A DNA stretch of 42,063 nucleotides from Prevotella sp. (GTDB lineage: Bacteria > Bacteroidota > Bacteroidia > Bacteroidales > Bacteroidaceae). Below the pieces are notes generated by a model. That model was not told where the DNA came from. It was given only the letters and a program-made list of their open reading frames with translations, and ran no database searches. Made by a program: the position numbers and the translations under genes. Location: the NCBI GenBank assembly GCA_017556145.1, contig JAFZCU010000212.1, positions 1 through 42,063 on the forward strand. The letters run 5' to 3'. Positions 25,511 to 35,652 of the stretch are shown piece after piece (within the stretch, counting starts at the first letter, position 1; the number at the start of each line of letters is the position of its first letter).

Positions 25511-27556
25511 TTATTTGCTTTGCAGAATGCCAGTATCAGAATCCTTGTGGTTCATGGTTCGATGGATATCACGATACTTACGGCCAGAAGAGAGCGACCA
25601 CGAGAGATTGAGAGTTATCATGTTGCCATAATCACGATTGTGCTGCGATACCTCTTTATGAACATAACGATTGAGCACTTCCGTCTTGTTCGTCAACGGG
25701 TGCTGACTAAACGGATGCTGGGCATAGAGGGAGATGCTGAGGACATCGCTCATACGATAAGATGCCGTGAAGTACCAGGCAGGTGTCTGATGACCGCGGT
25801 GCTCGCCTTCCATGAAGTTCCAACCATTATCCGCATAAGCTGTCAGCGTCCACTTGCCAAGATAGGCTTCGAGGCTGGCTCCACCATTGAAGGCAGTATA
25901 GGTATGATAGTAGTCGTTGGTAAAGTTGAAGAAACGATAGATGCCACCATAAAGAGTTGCGGACAGCTTTTCCGGTACGATGTCCCAACGGTTGTCACTT
26001 TGGATGTAAAAGAAACTGCACTCATTATCGTTGTTGTCCTGCGTCTGATAGAAATGTCCGTCCTGACGAAAGTATTTCTCCATGTTACAATCTTGGTTCA
26101 TACGGTAATAGCCTTGCAATTCGGTTGTTACCCGATTTGTGGAGTATGTCAGTCGAAGGTCGTGGCTGATGACACAGTTTGGATGAACGTCTGGATTACC
26201 CACCAAGGTCTCGAAAGCATTTTGCTTGATGCTCACATCGCTGACGAAGGCAATTTGCGAAACATGCTGTGACACCTCGAAGTCGTATTTCAGTTTCAGA
26301 CCTTTTGCCAATGGGTAACTGAGAGTCATTTTGGGACGGAAAAGCCAGAAACGGTGATGGCTATCGTCCTGACGGAAATAATAGTGGCTGACGCCAAGGC
26401 CACCCATATAGCCCAAACTGCCGAGATAACCTTTCAGCTGCGAGAAGAGATAAACACAGGATGATCGCATCGCGTTATTGGCATTGGCATCGCCCGTATA
26501 TTCATTATGATAATATTTCTGGGCATACTGTACGCCGCTCGACCAGGTGAACTGCTTCAGACTGTTTTCATAGATAGCCTCGCTCCAGAGTGAATAGGTT
26601 TTGCCTTTTACTGCATAATGGTAATCACCATCCTCGTTACGCTCCGTATCATTGTCTGTCGTGATGTAGGTGCCAACAGCATTAGCTGTCAAGGATTGAT
26701 GATGAGCGAAGTTGCGATGGAAATAAAGATCGAGTACAGGGGAGGATGTTTGCGAGGAAGCGCTATTGTCGTAGATGCCATTGCCTGTCTGCATTTTGGA
26801 AAAGTTGCGATGTGGTTGAATATCACGCTGTGCCATCAACTTCGACTGGAAAACATAGTCGGAATCACTCAGACTATAGATCAGTTGTGCATTGTGACTC
26901 AGGCTTTTATTCTGGCCCTCTAACTGCTGGCGGTGAATGGTATGCACCTCGCCAGATTCCATTTTGTAGGTGGCTTGCTCATCGTTTTGCAGCCCTTTGA
27001 AGTTATGATAGTCGAGCGAATAACTGAGTCCGAACTCACTCTTCCCGTGATTCACCTTGCCAAAGAATGTCTCATCACCGTTAACGGTAGTGAGGGTATT
27101 CGTCAGGTCTGCTCCTACCACATAGCCGCTCACGGGTTTTTTCACAATGATGTTCACCACATAGGCAATCCCCTCGCCATAGCGAAGTCCTGGATTGTCG
27201 AAATACTCTATCCGCTGAACGGCTTTGACATCTAACGACAATAAATCCTGTTGCGAAGCTACGATATCGTTGATACGTATCTGAACACTTCCTGAATTGC
27301 TCAGTGCGGTAATGGTGTGCATTATGGGATCGACACGAAGATGGGGCAGTGTGAGTTTTGCCAACAGCGAATAGCCGTTAGTGGATGCTTCCAGTTGCTG
27401 ATGGGTCGGATACAGCCATTGTCCGTCTGTCCGCTGTATGGCGCGAGCCCCCTTAACCGTTACCTCTTTTAATTCCACTTCCTTGGCGTCGCTCTTGTCT
27501 TGCGCAGTAGCGGATAGTACCGTTATCAGCAATAACAAAAAAAGAAATCTCTTCAT
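25511..27556 (-). CDS. TonB-dependent-receptor-like outer membrane beta-barrel protein
   Basis: 681 residues. Signal peptide MKRFLFLLLLITVLSATAQ, then a plug-like domain (about 25-130: VELKEVTVKGARAIQRTDGQ, VQIRINDIVA, VQRIEYFDNPGLRYGEG) and a long barrel of alternating strands with many aromatic residues ending at LSISLYAQHPF and LNLSWSLSSGRKY. This fits the outer-membrane beta-barrel family related to TonB receptors but without a SusD partner. The start at 27556 is set because the -7 box (27580-27573) lies inside the longer open frame. It is probably controlled by the adjacent membrane regulator through the TGTCAG sites. Ligand unknown. Confidence 0.85.
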   Translation of the reverse strand: MKRFLFLLLLITVLSATAQDKSDAKEVELKEVTVKGARAIQRTDGQWLYPTHQQLEASTNGYSLLAKLTLPHLRVDPIMHTITALSNSGSVQIRINDIVASQQDLLSLDVKAVQRIEYFDNPGLRYGEGIAYVVNIIVKKPVSGYVVGADLTNTLTTVNGDETFFGKVNHGKSEFGLSYSLDYHNFKGLQNDEQATYKMESGEVHTIHRQQLEGQNKSLSHNAQLIYSLSDSDYVFQSKLMAQRDIQPHRNFSKMQTGNGIYDNSASSQTSSPVLDLYFHRNFAHHQSLTANAVGTYITTDNDTERNEDGDYHYAVKGKTYSLWSEAIYENSLKQFTWSSGVQYAQKYYHNEYTGDANANNAMRSSCVYLFSQLKGYLGSLGYMGGLGVSHYYFRQDDSHHRFWLFRPKMTLSYPLAKGLKLKYDFEVSQHVSQIAFVSDVSIKQNAFETLVGNPDVHPNCVISHDLRLTYSTNRVTTELQGYYRMNQDCNMEKYFRQDGHFYQTQDNNDNECSFFYIQSDNRWDIVPEKLSATLYGGIYRFFNFTNDYYHTYTAFNGGASLEAYLGKWTLTAYADNGWNFMEGEHRGHQTPAWYFTASYRMSDVLSISLYAQHPFSQHPLTNKTEVLNRYVHKEVSQHNRDYGNMITLNLSWSLSSGRKYRDIHRTMNHKDSDTGILQSK

Positions 27557-27572
27557 ACTTGCTTTTTTGCTG

Positions 27573-27604
27573 CAAAGGTATGAAGAGATTATTTTTTTGG
27601 CGAA
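27573..27604 (-). promoter_or_regulatory. Promoter of the barrel receptor operon
   Basis: TACCTTTG on the minus strand at 27580-27573, with TTCG at 27604-27601 at the -33 position (20-base spacer), a poor -33 box of the kind that usually needs an activator. Leader about 10 bases. Confidence 0.65.
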
Positions 27605-27612
27605 TTTATTGC

Positions 27613-27640
27613 CTGACATTTGTCTGACAATTCGCTGACA
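27613..27640 (-). promoter_or_regulatory. Three TGTCAG direct repeats with 11-bp spacing upstream of the receptor promoter
   Basis: On the minus strand TGTCAG occurs at 27640-27635, 27629-27624 and 27618-27613, each 11 bases apart, ending about 9 bases upstream of the -33 position. This is the geometry of OmpR/PhoB-type tandem half-sites (PhoB box CTGTCAT, 11-bp period). The neighbouring gene encodes a winged-helix protein of that class. Confidence 0.75.
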
Positions 27641-27649
27641 GATACTTAA

Positions 27650-28336
27650 CTATCTGATTTTTAGCTCATAAGCCTTTCCTCTGTCTGCTTCGATTTTCAG
27701 GTTGGAATGCTGCTCAACGATGGGCTTCAGCCTACGGATGAGGGTATAGAGCGTCTCGCTGGCATCGGGTTTCTTTGGCCAGAGCGCATCGCAGATGTCT
27801 GTCTTCGAGAGTGTATGGTTGGGGGCTCGGAAGAAGAGTTCCATCAGTTGTTGCTGCATGGGTGTAAGCTTGACGTGCTGACCTTCTGCATCGAAAAAAC
27901 GTGCTTCTGATTCGGAATAGCGCAAACCGCCATAATGAGGCTGGCTTGCCAACAATGGCATTTCCTGTTTGCGTCGGAAGAAACAGAAGACAGCCCAAAG
28001 CATTGCCAACATCCAAAGCGCCAAAGCTGGTCGTTGCTCCGACATCGAGAATATGGTAGCTATCGAGCACTTGGCTTCACAGCGGAAGCCCTTCTGTCTG
28101 GTGTCGACTGCCAACATTGCATGTCCACGCAACTGCTCCAATTGCAGATGGCTGTTGAACACCCGGATTGTGTCAGCACTGATCACGTCGCTCTGTTGTT
28201 CATCGAGGGCTAAGGCCAATGCCTGACTCATATCGTCCTCCACCAATCGCTCCGTAGCACTGTAGCTGCTGAAACTTGTCAGTCCTGATGCTGCTATGAG
28301 CACCAAGAACACGATGACCGCATATTTCTGTTTCAT
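27650..28336 (-). CDS. Membrane-spanning one-component regulator with C-terminal OmpR/PhoB-type winged helix
   Basis: 228 residues. TM1 at about 5-25, a periplasmic segment (about 26-102) with Cys86 and Cys90 (FRCEAKC), TM2 at about 103-120 (PALALWMLAMLWAVFCFF) followed by RRK, and a C-terminal winged helix (about 138-227: LTPMQQQLMELFFRAPNHTLSK, SETLYTLIRRLKP, GKAYEL). The DNA-binding domain is thus at the opposite end from ToxR/CadC, with the sensor part N-terminal. It probably senses an envelope signal and activates the receptor operon next door, whose promoter has 11-bp direct repeats. Start ATG 28336 is chosen because the TATCTTTG box (28364-28357) falls inside the longer frame. Confidence 0.82.
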   Translation of the reverse strand: MKQKYAVIVFLVLIAASGLTSFSSYSATERLVEDDMSQALALALDEQQSDVISADTIRVFNSHLQLEQLRGHAMLAVDTRQKGFRCEAKCSIATIFSMSEQRPALALWMLAMLWAVFCFFRRKQEMPLLASQPHYGGLRYSESEARFFDAEGQHVKLTPMQQQLMELFFRAPNHTLSKTDICDALWPKKPDASETLYTLIRRLKPIVEQHSNLKIEADRGKAYELKIR

Positions 28337-28356
28337 ATTCTTTGTCAATTTGGCTG

Positions 28357-28364
28357 CAAAGATA
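28357..28364 (-). promoter_or_regulatory. -7 box of the membrane regulator gene
   Basis: TATCTTTG on the minus strand, about 20 bases before the ATG. No clear -33 box; the terminator hairpin of the upstream alpha-galactosidase occupies that place. Confidence 0.55.
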
Positions 28365-28376
28365 CTCCTTTTTACG

Positions 28377-28405
28377 AAAAAAGGCTGCATGACGCAACCT
28401 TTTTT
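28377..28405 (-). terminator. Intrinsic terminator after the alpha-galactosidase gene
   Basis: AAAAAAGG, mismatch, TGC, 5-base loop, GCA, mismatch, CCTTTTTT (28377-28405), 24 bases beyond the GH36 stop. Symmetric A and T runs mean it could work in either direction. Confidence 0.75.
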
Positions 28406-28428
28406 AATGTTTATTCTGCTTTTATGGT

Positions 28429-30612
28429 TTATTCAGCCTCGAGCAGGAGGACGCGACTGGACCAGTCGTTCTTCTTCGACCATTCGGGCTCGTTGCGGTA
28501 GGGCATTTCGAGACCGTGATTCATGAGATAGGCACCGCTGAAGGTCTTGCCTTCGATGTCCATCGGCTTGAGGTCGATGCGGTTGAGCTCGTGGATCTTA
28601 TAGTTCTTCGAGGCATCGAGACCAGCCATCTTGACGCGCGGCAGATGCTCGTTCTGGAACGACTCCGTCTTCCACCAGAAGAAGACAGACTTCGACTTCT
28701 GCTCGTTGACATACATGAGGGAAGCGAGGCCTACCTTGTCGTAAGGCGAGACGAGACGATAGAGGTCGCCAAACTGCACGATGGGGCGTATCTGCTTATA
28801 TTCGGCGATGGCCTTGCGGCAGAGCGCCTTTTCGTCTTCGCTCATGTTCTTAGGTTGGATCTCCATACCTAAGCGTCCGCTCATGGCCACATCGATGCGA
28901 TACTTCATAGCGGTGGTGCGGAAGACGGTGTGGTTGGGGGTTGCAGAGATGTGCGAAGCCATCGCGATGGCAGGGAAGAAATAGCTGGTACCCCACTGCA
29001 TATAGATGCGCTGGAGGGCGTCGGTATTGTCGCTGACCCAGAACTCATCGAAATAGGGCAGCACACCCCAGTTGGCACGTCCGCCACCAGAGGCACAGGC
29101 CTGGATGGTAAGGTCGGGATACTTGGCACGGACACGCTGGCAGGTCTTCTCCAAACCGCGATGATACTCGATATTGAGGTGGCTCTGGTCGTTCATGGTC
29201 AGGTACTGCGAGCCATGATTCAGAATCGGCATATTGGCATCCCACTTGATATAGTCGATCTCAGGATATTTGGTCATCAGGTTGTCGACGACACTGAACA
29301 CGAAGTCCTGTACCTTCGGATTGCTCATGTCGAGCACGAGCTGGGTGCCGCCACGACCTTGTACGGCCTCGCGCTTAGGCGCTTTGACAATCCAGTCAGG
29401 ATGCTGTTCGTAGAGTTCTGAGACGGAGTTGGTCATCTCCGGCTCAATCCAGATACCGAACTTGATGCCGTGTTTCTTGGCATCACGAAGGAGACCTTCA
29501 ATGCCCTCTGGCAGCTTGTTCTTGTCGACCACCCAGTCGCCAAGAGAAGAATTGTCCGTCTTGCGGGGGTATTTGTCGCCAAACCAGCCATCGTCCATCA
29601 CGAAGAGCTCGCCACCCATCGAGGCGATGTCGCCCATCATCTGGTCCATACCCTGCTGATTGATGTCGAAATAGACGCCCTCCCACGAGTTGAGCAGGAT
29701 CTTACGCTCCTTGTCGCCATGCATGAGCATATACTTACGGCCCCACTTATGAAAATTCCGGGAGATGCCGGACAAGCCGGATTGTGAGAAGCTGAGGGCG
29801 ACCTTAGGCGTAACGAAGGTCTCGCCCTTTTTGAGGTGATACTCAGAGTTGTCGGGATTGATGCCTGCGAAGAAATAGTGGTATTCCGTATCGTCGGTAT
29901 CGATCTTGATTTGGAAATTTCCTGAATAGCAGAGGGCAGCGCCGATCACATCGCCCGTGTTTTCCTGACCTTTGCCATCGAGCGAGAACATCACCTCTGC
30001 ATGGTCTGTGTGCGAGTTGCGCGTACCGTCTTTATTCTTAATGACCTTTTCGCCAGGCAGGATAGGCTCTTCCACCAATCGGGCCTCGTTGGCCCAGGAA
30101 CCGTAGAAATGCGAGAGCCACACATTGCCACGACGAATGGGCAGCGCAATGGAGGCAAACTGCGTCAGCGTGACGGGTTTGGCCTCGCCGTTGCTGATTT
30201 CCGCCCAGGTCTCTATCATATCCTCGTCCTGATAGGCTTTATAGCAGAGGGCGATGGTGGTCGGATAAATCGGATCACTCAGAATAATCCGAATCATATC
30301 ACCCTGTGTCTGCATATCTGTGACATACACGGCTGTCGATAGGTTGCCATCCGCATGTTTCATGGCGAGGGCAGCCTCAGCCGGACAGTTCATACCATAG
30401 GCGGGATAGGCATCCATACGGCCATTACGAGGCATCTGCAGATGCTGGAGGTCGTAGTCGCTGAGCTTTGCACCATAATAGACATACTGTGGCTGTTTGC
30501 CGTTTTCCACTTCGAGCACCATTGTGGTGTGCTTCGTCTGAATGGTCACCTGCTTGGCCTGCATCGACACCGACACAGCCAGTAGCATTCCGAGAATCAA
30601 TGATTTCTTCAT
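28429..30612 (-). CDS. Alpha-galactosidase, GH36
   Basis: 727 residues. Signal peptide about 1-19 (cleavage near MQA-K), an N-terminal beta-supersandwich domain, then the catalytic barrel with DDGWFGDKYPRKTDNSSLGDW, IEPEMTN, nucleophile Asp458 (YIKWDAN) and acid/base Asp528 (WVSDNTD); the CASGGGR motif is also present. It removes terminal alpha-1,6-galactose from raffinose-type sugars or galactomannan, most likely in the periplasm. It has its own promoter within the heptamer cassette shared with mntP. No transporter or other glycosidase is adjacent. Confidence 0.93.
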   Translation of the reverse strand: MKKSLILGMLLAVSVSMQAKQVTIQTKHTTMVLEVENGKQPQYVYYGAKLSDYDLQHLQMPRNGRMDAYPAYGMNCPAEAALAMKHADGNLSTAVYVTDMQTQGDMIRIILSDPIYPTTIALCYKAYQDEDMIETWAEISNGEAKPVTLTQFASIALPIRRGNVWLSHFYGSWANEARLVEEPILPGEKVIKNKDGTRNSHTDHAEVMFSLDGKGQENTGDVIGAALCYSGNFQIKIDTDDTEYHYFFAGINPDNSEYHLKKGETFVTPKVALSFSQSGLSGISRNFHKWGRKYMLMHGDKERKILLNSWEGVYFDINQQGMDQMMGDIASMGGELFVMDDGWFGDKYPRKTDNSSLGDWVVDKNKLPEGIEGLLRDAKKHGIKFGIWIEPEMTNSVSELYEQHPDWIVKAPKREAVQGRGGTQLVLDMSNPKVQDFVFSVVDNLMTKYPEIDYIKWDANMPILNHGSQYLTMNDQSHLNIEYHRGLEKTCQRVRAKYPDLTIQACASGGGRANWGVLPYFDEFWVSDNTDALQRIYMQWGTSYFFPAIAMASHISATPNHTVFRTTAMKYRIDVAMSGRLGMEIQPKNMSEDEKALCRKAIAEYKQIRPIVQFGDLYRLVSPYDKVGLASLMYVNEQKSKSVFFWWKTESFQNEHLPRVKMAGLDASKNYKIHELNRIDLKPMDIEGKTFSGAYLMNHGLEMPYRNEPEWSKKNDWSSRVLLLEAE

Positions 30613-30633
30613 ATTGCGTAGTTTTGGTTTATT

Positions 30634-30697
30634 GGTGCAAAGATACGAAAAAGTTTATAGTTTATTGTTTATAGTTTATAGTTTTTTTGTAATTTTG
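30634..30697. promoter_or_regulatory. Bidirectional promoter cassette with GTTTATA heptamers (GH36 and mntP), copy A
   Basis: Leftward -7 box TATCTTTG (minus, 30645-30638), rightward -7 box TAATTTTG (30690-30697), and between them four GTTTATA/GTTTATT heptamers (30653-30680) flanked by A5 and T7 runs. Nearly identical to the segment 41783-41721 read on the minus strand. Confidence 0.85.
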
Positions 30698-30733
30698 CGG
30701 CCAAAATATAAGAATCAGGCAAAGGAATATTAT

Positions 30734-31348
30734 ATGAGTCTACTGGATATCATCCTTTTAGCGATTGCTTTGGCGATGGACTGCTTTACGGTTTCCATTG
30801 TCAGCGGGGTGATTTTGATGAAGGAGAGAAGGAGAGAAGGAGTAAGGAGAGAAGGAGACAGGAGTCAGGAGACAGGAGGTATCCTGCGGATGGCGTTCCT
30901 CTTCGGCTTTTTCCAGGCTTTAATGCCGTTGTTGGGCTGGTTAGGCATCAGTCATTTCCAATCGTATATGGAAGCCTACGACCACTGGATAGCCTTCTTG
31001 ATGCTCGCGTTCATCGGCGGCAAGATGATCAAGGAGAGTTTCGGACCAGAAGAGGAACAGCATTTCAATCCCAGTAGGCTTCGCACCCAACTGCTCTTGG
31101 CCATTGCCACCAGCATTGATGCCTTAGCTATTGGTATTTCCTTTGCCTGTACGGGGTTTACGGAACTGTCCCAACTCACCATGCCCTTGTTGATCATTGG
31201 CATCGTGTCGTTTCTTTTCAGCATCATCGGTTATCACTTGGGCCGTCGCTTCGGAAAGACGATAACCCGTCGCATGAAACCAGAATTATTGGGAGGCGTC
31301 ATCCTCATCCTGATTGGTGTAAAGATTCTTATTACACACCTTTTCTGA
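30734..31348 (+). CDS. mntP: Manganese efflux pump MntP, with a repeat-encoded cytoplasmic or periplasmic loop
   Basis: 204 residues, six membrane helices. First helix motif ALAMDCFTVSIVSG and fourth-helix motif ATSIDALAIGISFA carry the paired aspartates needed for Mn2+ export. Residues about 30-49 (KERRREGVRREGDRSQETGG) between helices 1 and 2 are encoded by two fused repeat families (GGAGAGAA/GGAGTAA, then AGGAGWC). The loop is longer and more charged than usual in MntP. ATG 30734 follows AAAGGAATATT; upstream in-frame codons precede the promoter and are excluded. No yybP-type manganese riboswitch fits in the 36-base leader. It abuts the convergent PAP2 gene with no gap. Confidence 0.9.
   Translation: MSLLDIILLAIALAMDCFTVSIVSGVILMKERRREGVRREGDRSQETGGILRMAFLFGFFQALMPLLGWLGISHFQSYMEAYDHWIAFLMLAFIGGKMIKESFGPEEEQHFNPSRLRTQLLLAIATSIDALAIGISFACTGFTELSQLTMPLLIIGIVSFLFSIIGYHLGRRFGKTITRRMKPELLGGVILILIGVKILITHLF
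30821..30879 (+). repeat. Composite GGAGAGAA/GGAGTAA and AGGAGWC array inside mntP
   Basis: Units read GGAGAGAA twice, GGAGTAA, GGAGAGAA, then GGAGACA, GGAGTCA, GGAGACA. The two word families seen separately elsewhere are joined here in one in-frame tract. Confidence 0.9.
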
Positions 31349-31927
31349 CTACCAACGGAGGACGAAGTCGATCGAGTTTCCCGTAAAGGCAAGCGTGGCG
31401 TTTTGACGGGGGAAAAGACGGTCGGTGACATAGTAGGTGAGTTCGGTGGAGAGGAAACCGATGGCGGCACCTGCACAGGCATCATACCAATGGTGACGAT
31501 CACGACACACACGATCGACCGCTGTGAAAGTCGCAACACCATAGCCCGCGACAGATATCCAAGGTGACAAATGTCCGAATTCTTTATGTAACACAGTAGC
31601 CCCAGCAAAGGCGAAAGCAGAATGCCCAGAGGGGAACGAGCGGTTGTCGCTATCGTCAGGGCGCCACTCATGGATGGAGTGTTTCAAAGTATAGGCAATA
31701 CCAGCCGAGACCGCCCAAGAACCTGCCGTTGCCACCAGCAGCTGCGGCCATTCGTCACGACTCTCCACCCCGCAGGCTTTCAGTGTCAGTACGGAGGCAT
31801 AGGGCACATACTGCAATACATCGTCGAGATGGTCGCTATGCCGTTGCTGCGCGGAAGCTGTGAGTAGTGAACAGTGAATAGCGAATAGGAACGCTATCAC
31901 TCTGATATATGGCCTTGTTTTTATCAT
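31349..31927 (-). CDS. PAP2-family phosphatase (secreted/periplasmic)
   Basis: 192 residues with signal peptide MIKTRPYIRVIAFLFAIHCSLLTASA. PAP2 motifs are in order: K-x6-RP-like (KHSIHEWRP), PSGHSAF, and R-x5-H-x3-D (RVCRDRHHWYDACAG). Such enzymes remove phosphate from lipid phosphates, including undecaprenyl pyrophosphate, at the outer face of the inner membrane. The signal-peptide core is encoded by 7-base words (31859-31886). Start ATG 31927 sits just behind the TAACTTTG box (31943-31936), so an upstream frame opening at 31990 is rejected. Divergent from the B12 operon. Confidence 0.85.
   Translation of the reverse strand: MIKTRPYIRVIAFLFAIHCSLLTASAQQRHSDHLDDVLQYVPYASVLTLKACGVESRDEWPQLLVATAGSWAVSAGIAYTLKHSIHEWRPDDSDNRSFPSGHSAFAFAGATVLHKEFGHLSPWISVAGYGVATFTAVDRVCRDRHHWYDACAGAAIGFLSTELTYYVTDRLFPRQNATLAFTGNSIDFVLRW
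31859..31886 (-). repeat. Degenerate 7-base words encoding the PAP2 signal peptide
   Basis: On the plus strand AGTGAAC, AGTGAAT, AGCGAAT follow each other at 31866-31886 after TGTGAGT. In the PAP2 frame they encode FAIHCSLL. Related to the TTTTCAC family near 31970. Confidence 0.55.
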
Positions 31928-31935
31928 TTCAGCTG

Positions 31936-32014
31936 CAAAGTTACGAAAAAATACAAAGCGGCAGCAAATTTTTCGCTTTTCACTTTTCATTTTTACCTTT
32001 TTTTGCTATCTTTG
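31936..32014. promoter_or_regulatory. Divergent promoters for PAP2 and the B12 operon with a TTTTCAC-type heptamer spacer
   Basis: Leftward: TAACTTTG (minus, 31943-31936) with TTTG at 31968-31965, 21 bases apart. Rightward: TATCTTTG at 32007-32014. Directly before it are five 7-base words TTTTCGC, TTTTCAC, TTTTCAT, TTTTACC, TTTTTTT (31970-32004). The ends resemble the 30634 and 41721 cassettes although the heptamers differ. Confidence 0.8.
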
Positions 32015-32020
32015 CACCCG

Positions 32021-32178
32021 TAATCGGTTCACCCTTTGGGTGAGGAGAGAGGGAATCAGGTGAAAATCCTGAGCAGTCCCGCTGCTGTGAGTCGTCCTTT
32101 ACGGCGCAAGCTTGAAGTCACTGAGATTATCGGGAAGACGTTTGCTGCCAGACGACAAGTCAGAAGACCTGCCGATGA
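32021..32178 (+). ncRNA. Cobalamin (AdoCbl-type) riboswitch
   Basis: Conserved blocks in order: GGTTCACC, GAGGGAATCAGGTGAAAATC, CCGCTGCTGTGAG, GTCACTGAG, GGGAAGACG, and the B12 box AGTCAGAAGACCTGCCGA (32158-32175). AATCGG at the 5' end pairs with CCGATG at the 3' end to close P1. It lies in the leader of a B12 uptake operon, where cobalamin binding should repress expression. Confidence 0.94.
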
Positions 32179-32191
32179 GCCATAGTCGTTT

Positions 32192-32220
32192 GTCTGCCTC
32201 TGGGGTTAGGCGGCAAGGAG
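32192..32220 (+). promoter_or_regulatory. Expression-platform hairpin and ribosome-binding region of btuB
   Basis: TCTGCCT, a loop CTGGGGTT, and AGGCGGCA can form a stem just before AAGGAG (32215-32220). Its loop could make the kissing contact that cobalamin riboswitches use to hide a ribosome site. The start codon is a GTG 18 bases further on; a second purine run lies closer. Confidence 0.55.
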
Positions 32221-32238
32221 AGAAGGGAAAAGAGAATA

Positions 32239-34451
<2,213 letters not shown>

Positions 34452-34455
<4 letters not shown>

Positions 34456-35633
34456 AAAGATGGATGCTCTACATATGGCCCTTGCTGATGCTTACCGCCT
34501 GTCGTAACGATGTGATGGTGGTGCCGATGGAGGATATCGATACGGGAGGCAAGACCGTTATGAGCGAGATTGTGGGCATGTATCTGCTGAACGAGGGGAA
34601 CATGGGCTCGAACAAGTCCTCCTTGGATTATCTCGACCTCTCTGCCAGCGGCTCTACCGTCCACTATCTGCGCAACATCTATTCTGAGCGTAATCCCACG
34701 ACTGTGATGATGTTGGGCGATGTGGGTAATGACTGTCAGATCTACGGCTCACGCCTATGGCTGGTCATCAACTGTTCCAACAAGGTAGAGGTGGCTCGTG
34801 CGGAGGATGCTGTGAGGATAGGCAAGGTTGACATCCCCAATTGCCGTTATGTAGCGTTCAAGGACGGGTATGCCTATGTTTCATCGTATGTGGGCTCTGT
34901 TTATGGAGTCGGGAGTCAGGAGACAGGAGACAGTAGTAGTCCGTTGGGTAGCGTGTATAAGGTCGACACCCTCAGCCTCACAAAGGTGGATTCCTGTGCG
35001 GTGGGTTATCAGCCAGAGGAAGTTGTCATCCTCGATAACCAGCTCTTTGTTGCCAACAGTGGCGGCTATCAGGGAATGACGGGTCAGGGTTATGAGAGTA
35101 CGGTGAGTGTGGTGGACCTGAACACCATGCAGGAGACGGACAAGATAGAAGTGGCCCCCAATCTGCATCGCCTCAGGGCTGACAAGTATGGTCAGCTGTG
35201 GGTGACATCCAGAGGCAACTACATGGATCATAAATCATCCATTTACTGGCTGGTGAAGGATGCGACAGGCAGGATGACGGTGGGTGGCCATCTGAATCAA
35301 CCCGTGAGCGATCTCTGCATCGTGGGCGACTCCCTTTATTTCTATGGCAGTCAGTGGAGTGAGGTGACGATGACGAATACCGTTACCTATGGCATCATCA
35401 ATGTACGCACCCATGAGATTGTCAGCACCTCGCTTTCTGATGCGCCAGAGATCGGCAAGATCCGTATGCCATACGGTATCATCGTAAATCCCATCCATCG
35501 CGATTTCTACCTGATGGATGCCAAGAACTATGTTTCCAGTGGTGAACTGCTGCATTTCCTGCCTGATGGTACCTTCGACTGGAAGGTCAAGACGGGTGAT
35601 ATCCCTGCCCACGCAGCATTTTTAAAAAAGTAA
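34452..35633 (+). CDS. btuG: BtuG-like cobamide-binding surface lipoprotein (YncE-type beta-propeller)
   Basis: 393 residues. Lipoprotein signal with lipobox LMLTAC (Cys17), then a seven-bladed YVTN-like propeller with repeated blades such as VDIPNCRYVAFKDGYAYVSS, PEEVVILDNQLFVANSGG and STVSVVDLNTM. In Bacteroides the equivalent gene next to btuB is BtuG, which caps the receptor and captures B12 at the cell surface. The ATG overlaps the btuB stop by 4 bases. Residues about 152-160 (GVGSQETGD) come from a short AGGAGWC array in a loop. The symbol rests on context and fold. Confidence 0.85.
34904..34931 (+). repeat. Short AGGAGWC array in the btuG-like gene
   Basis: TGGAGTC, GGGAGTC, AGGAGAC, AGGAGAC: four units, two perfect, in frame (GVGSQETGD), followed by AGTAGTAG. 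Confidence 0.8.
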
Positions 35634-35651
35634 AAAGGTAAAAAAGTAAAA
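35624..35651 (+). repeat. GTAAAAAG words across the btuG stop and the next start
   Basis: About three 7-8-base words (AAAAAGT, AAAAAGGT, AAAAAAGT) covering the stop codon and the full 19-base intercistronic gap. Complementary to the tract at 35704-35738. Confidence 0.75.
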
Positions 35652-35652
35652 T

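Noticed and set aside
30542-30733. 64-codon N-terminal extension of MntP
   Set aside because: It runs through the alpha-galactosidase 5' end and the promoter cassette; MntP proteins start with the first helix at 30734.
30698-30733. yybP-ykoY manganese riboswitch before mntP
   Set aside because: The leader is only about 36 bases and shows none of the conserved blocks.
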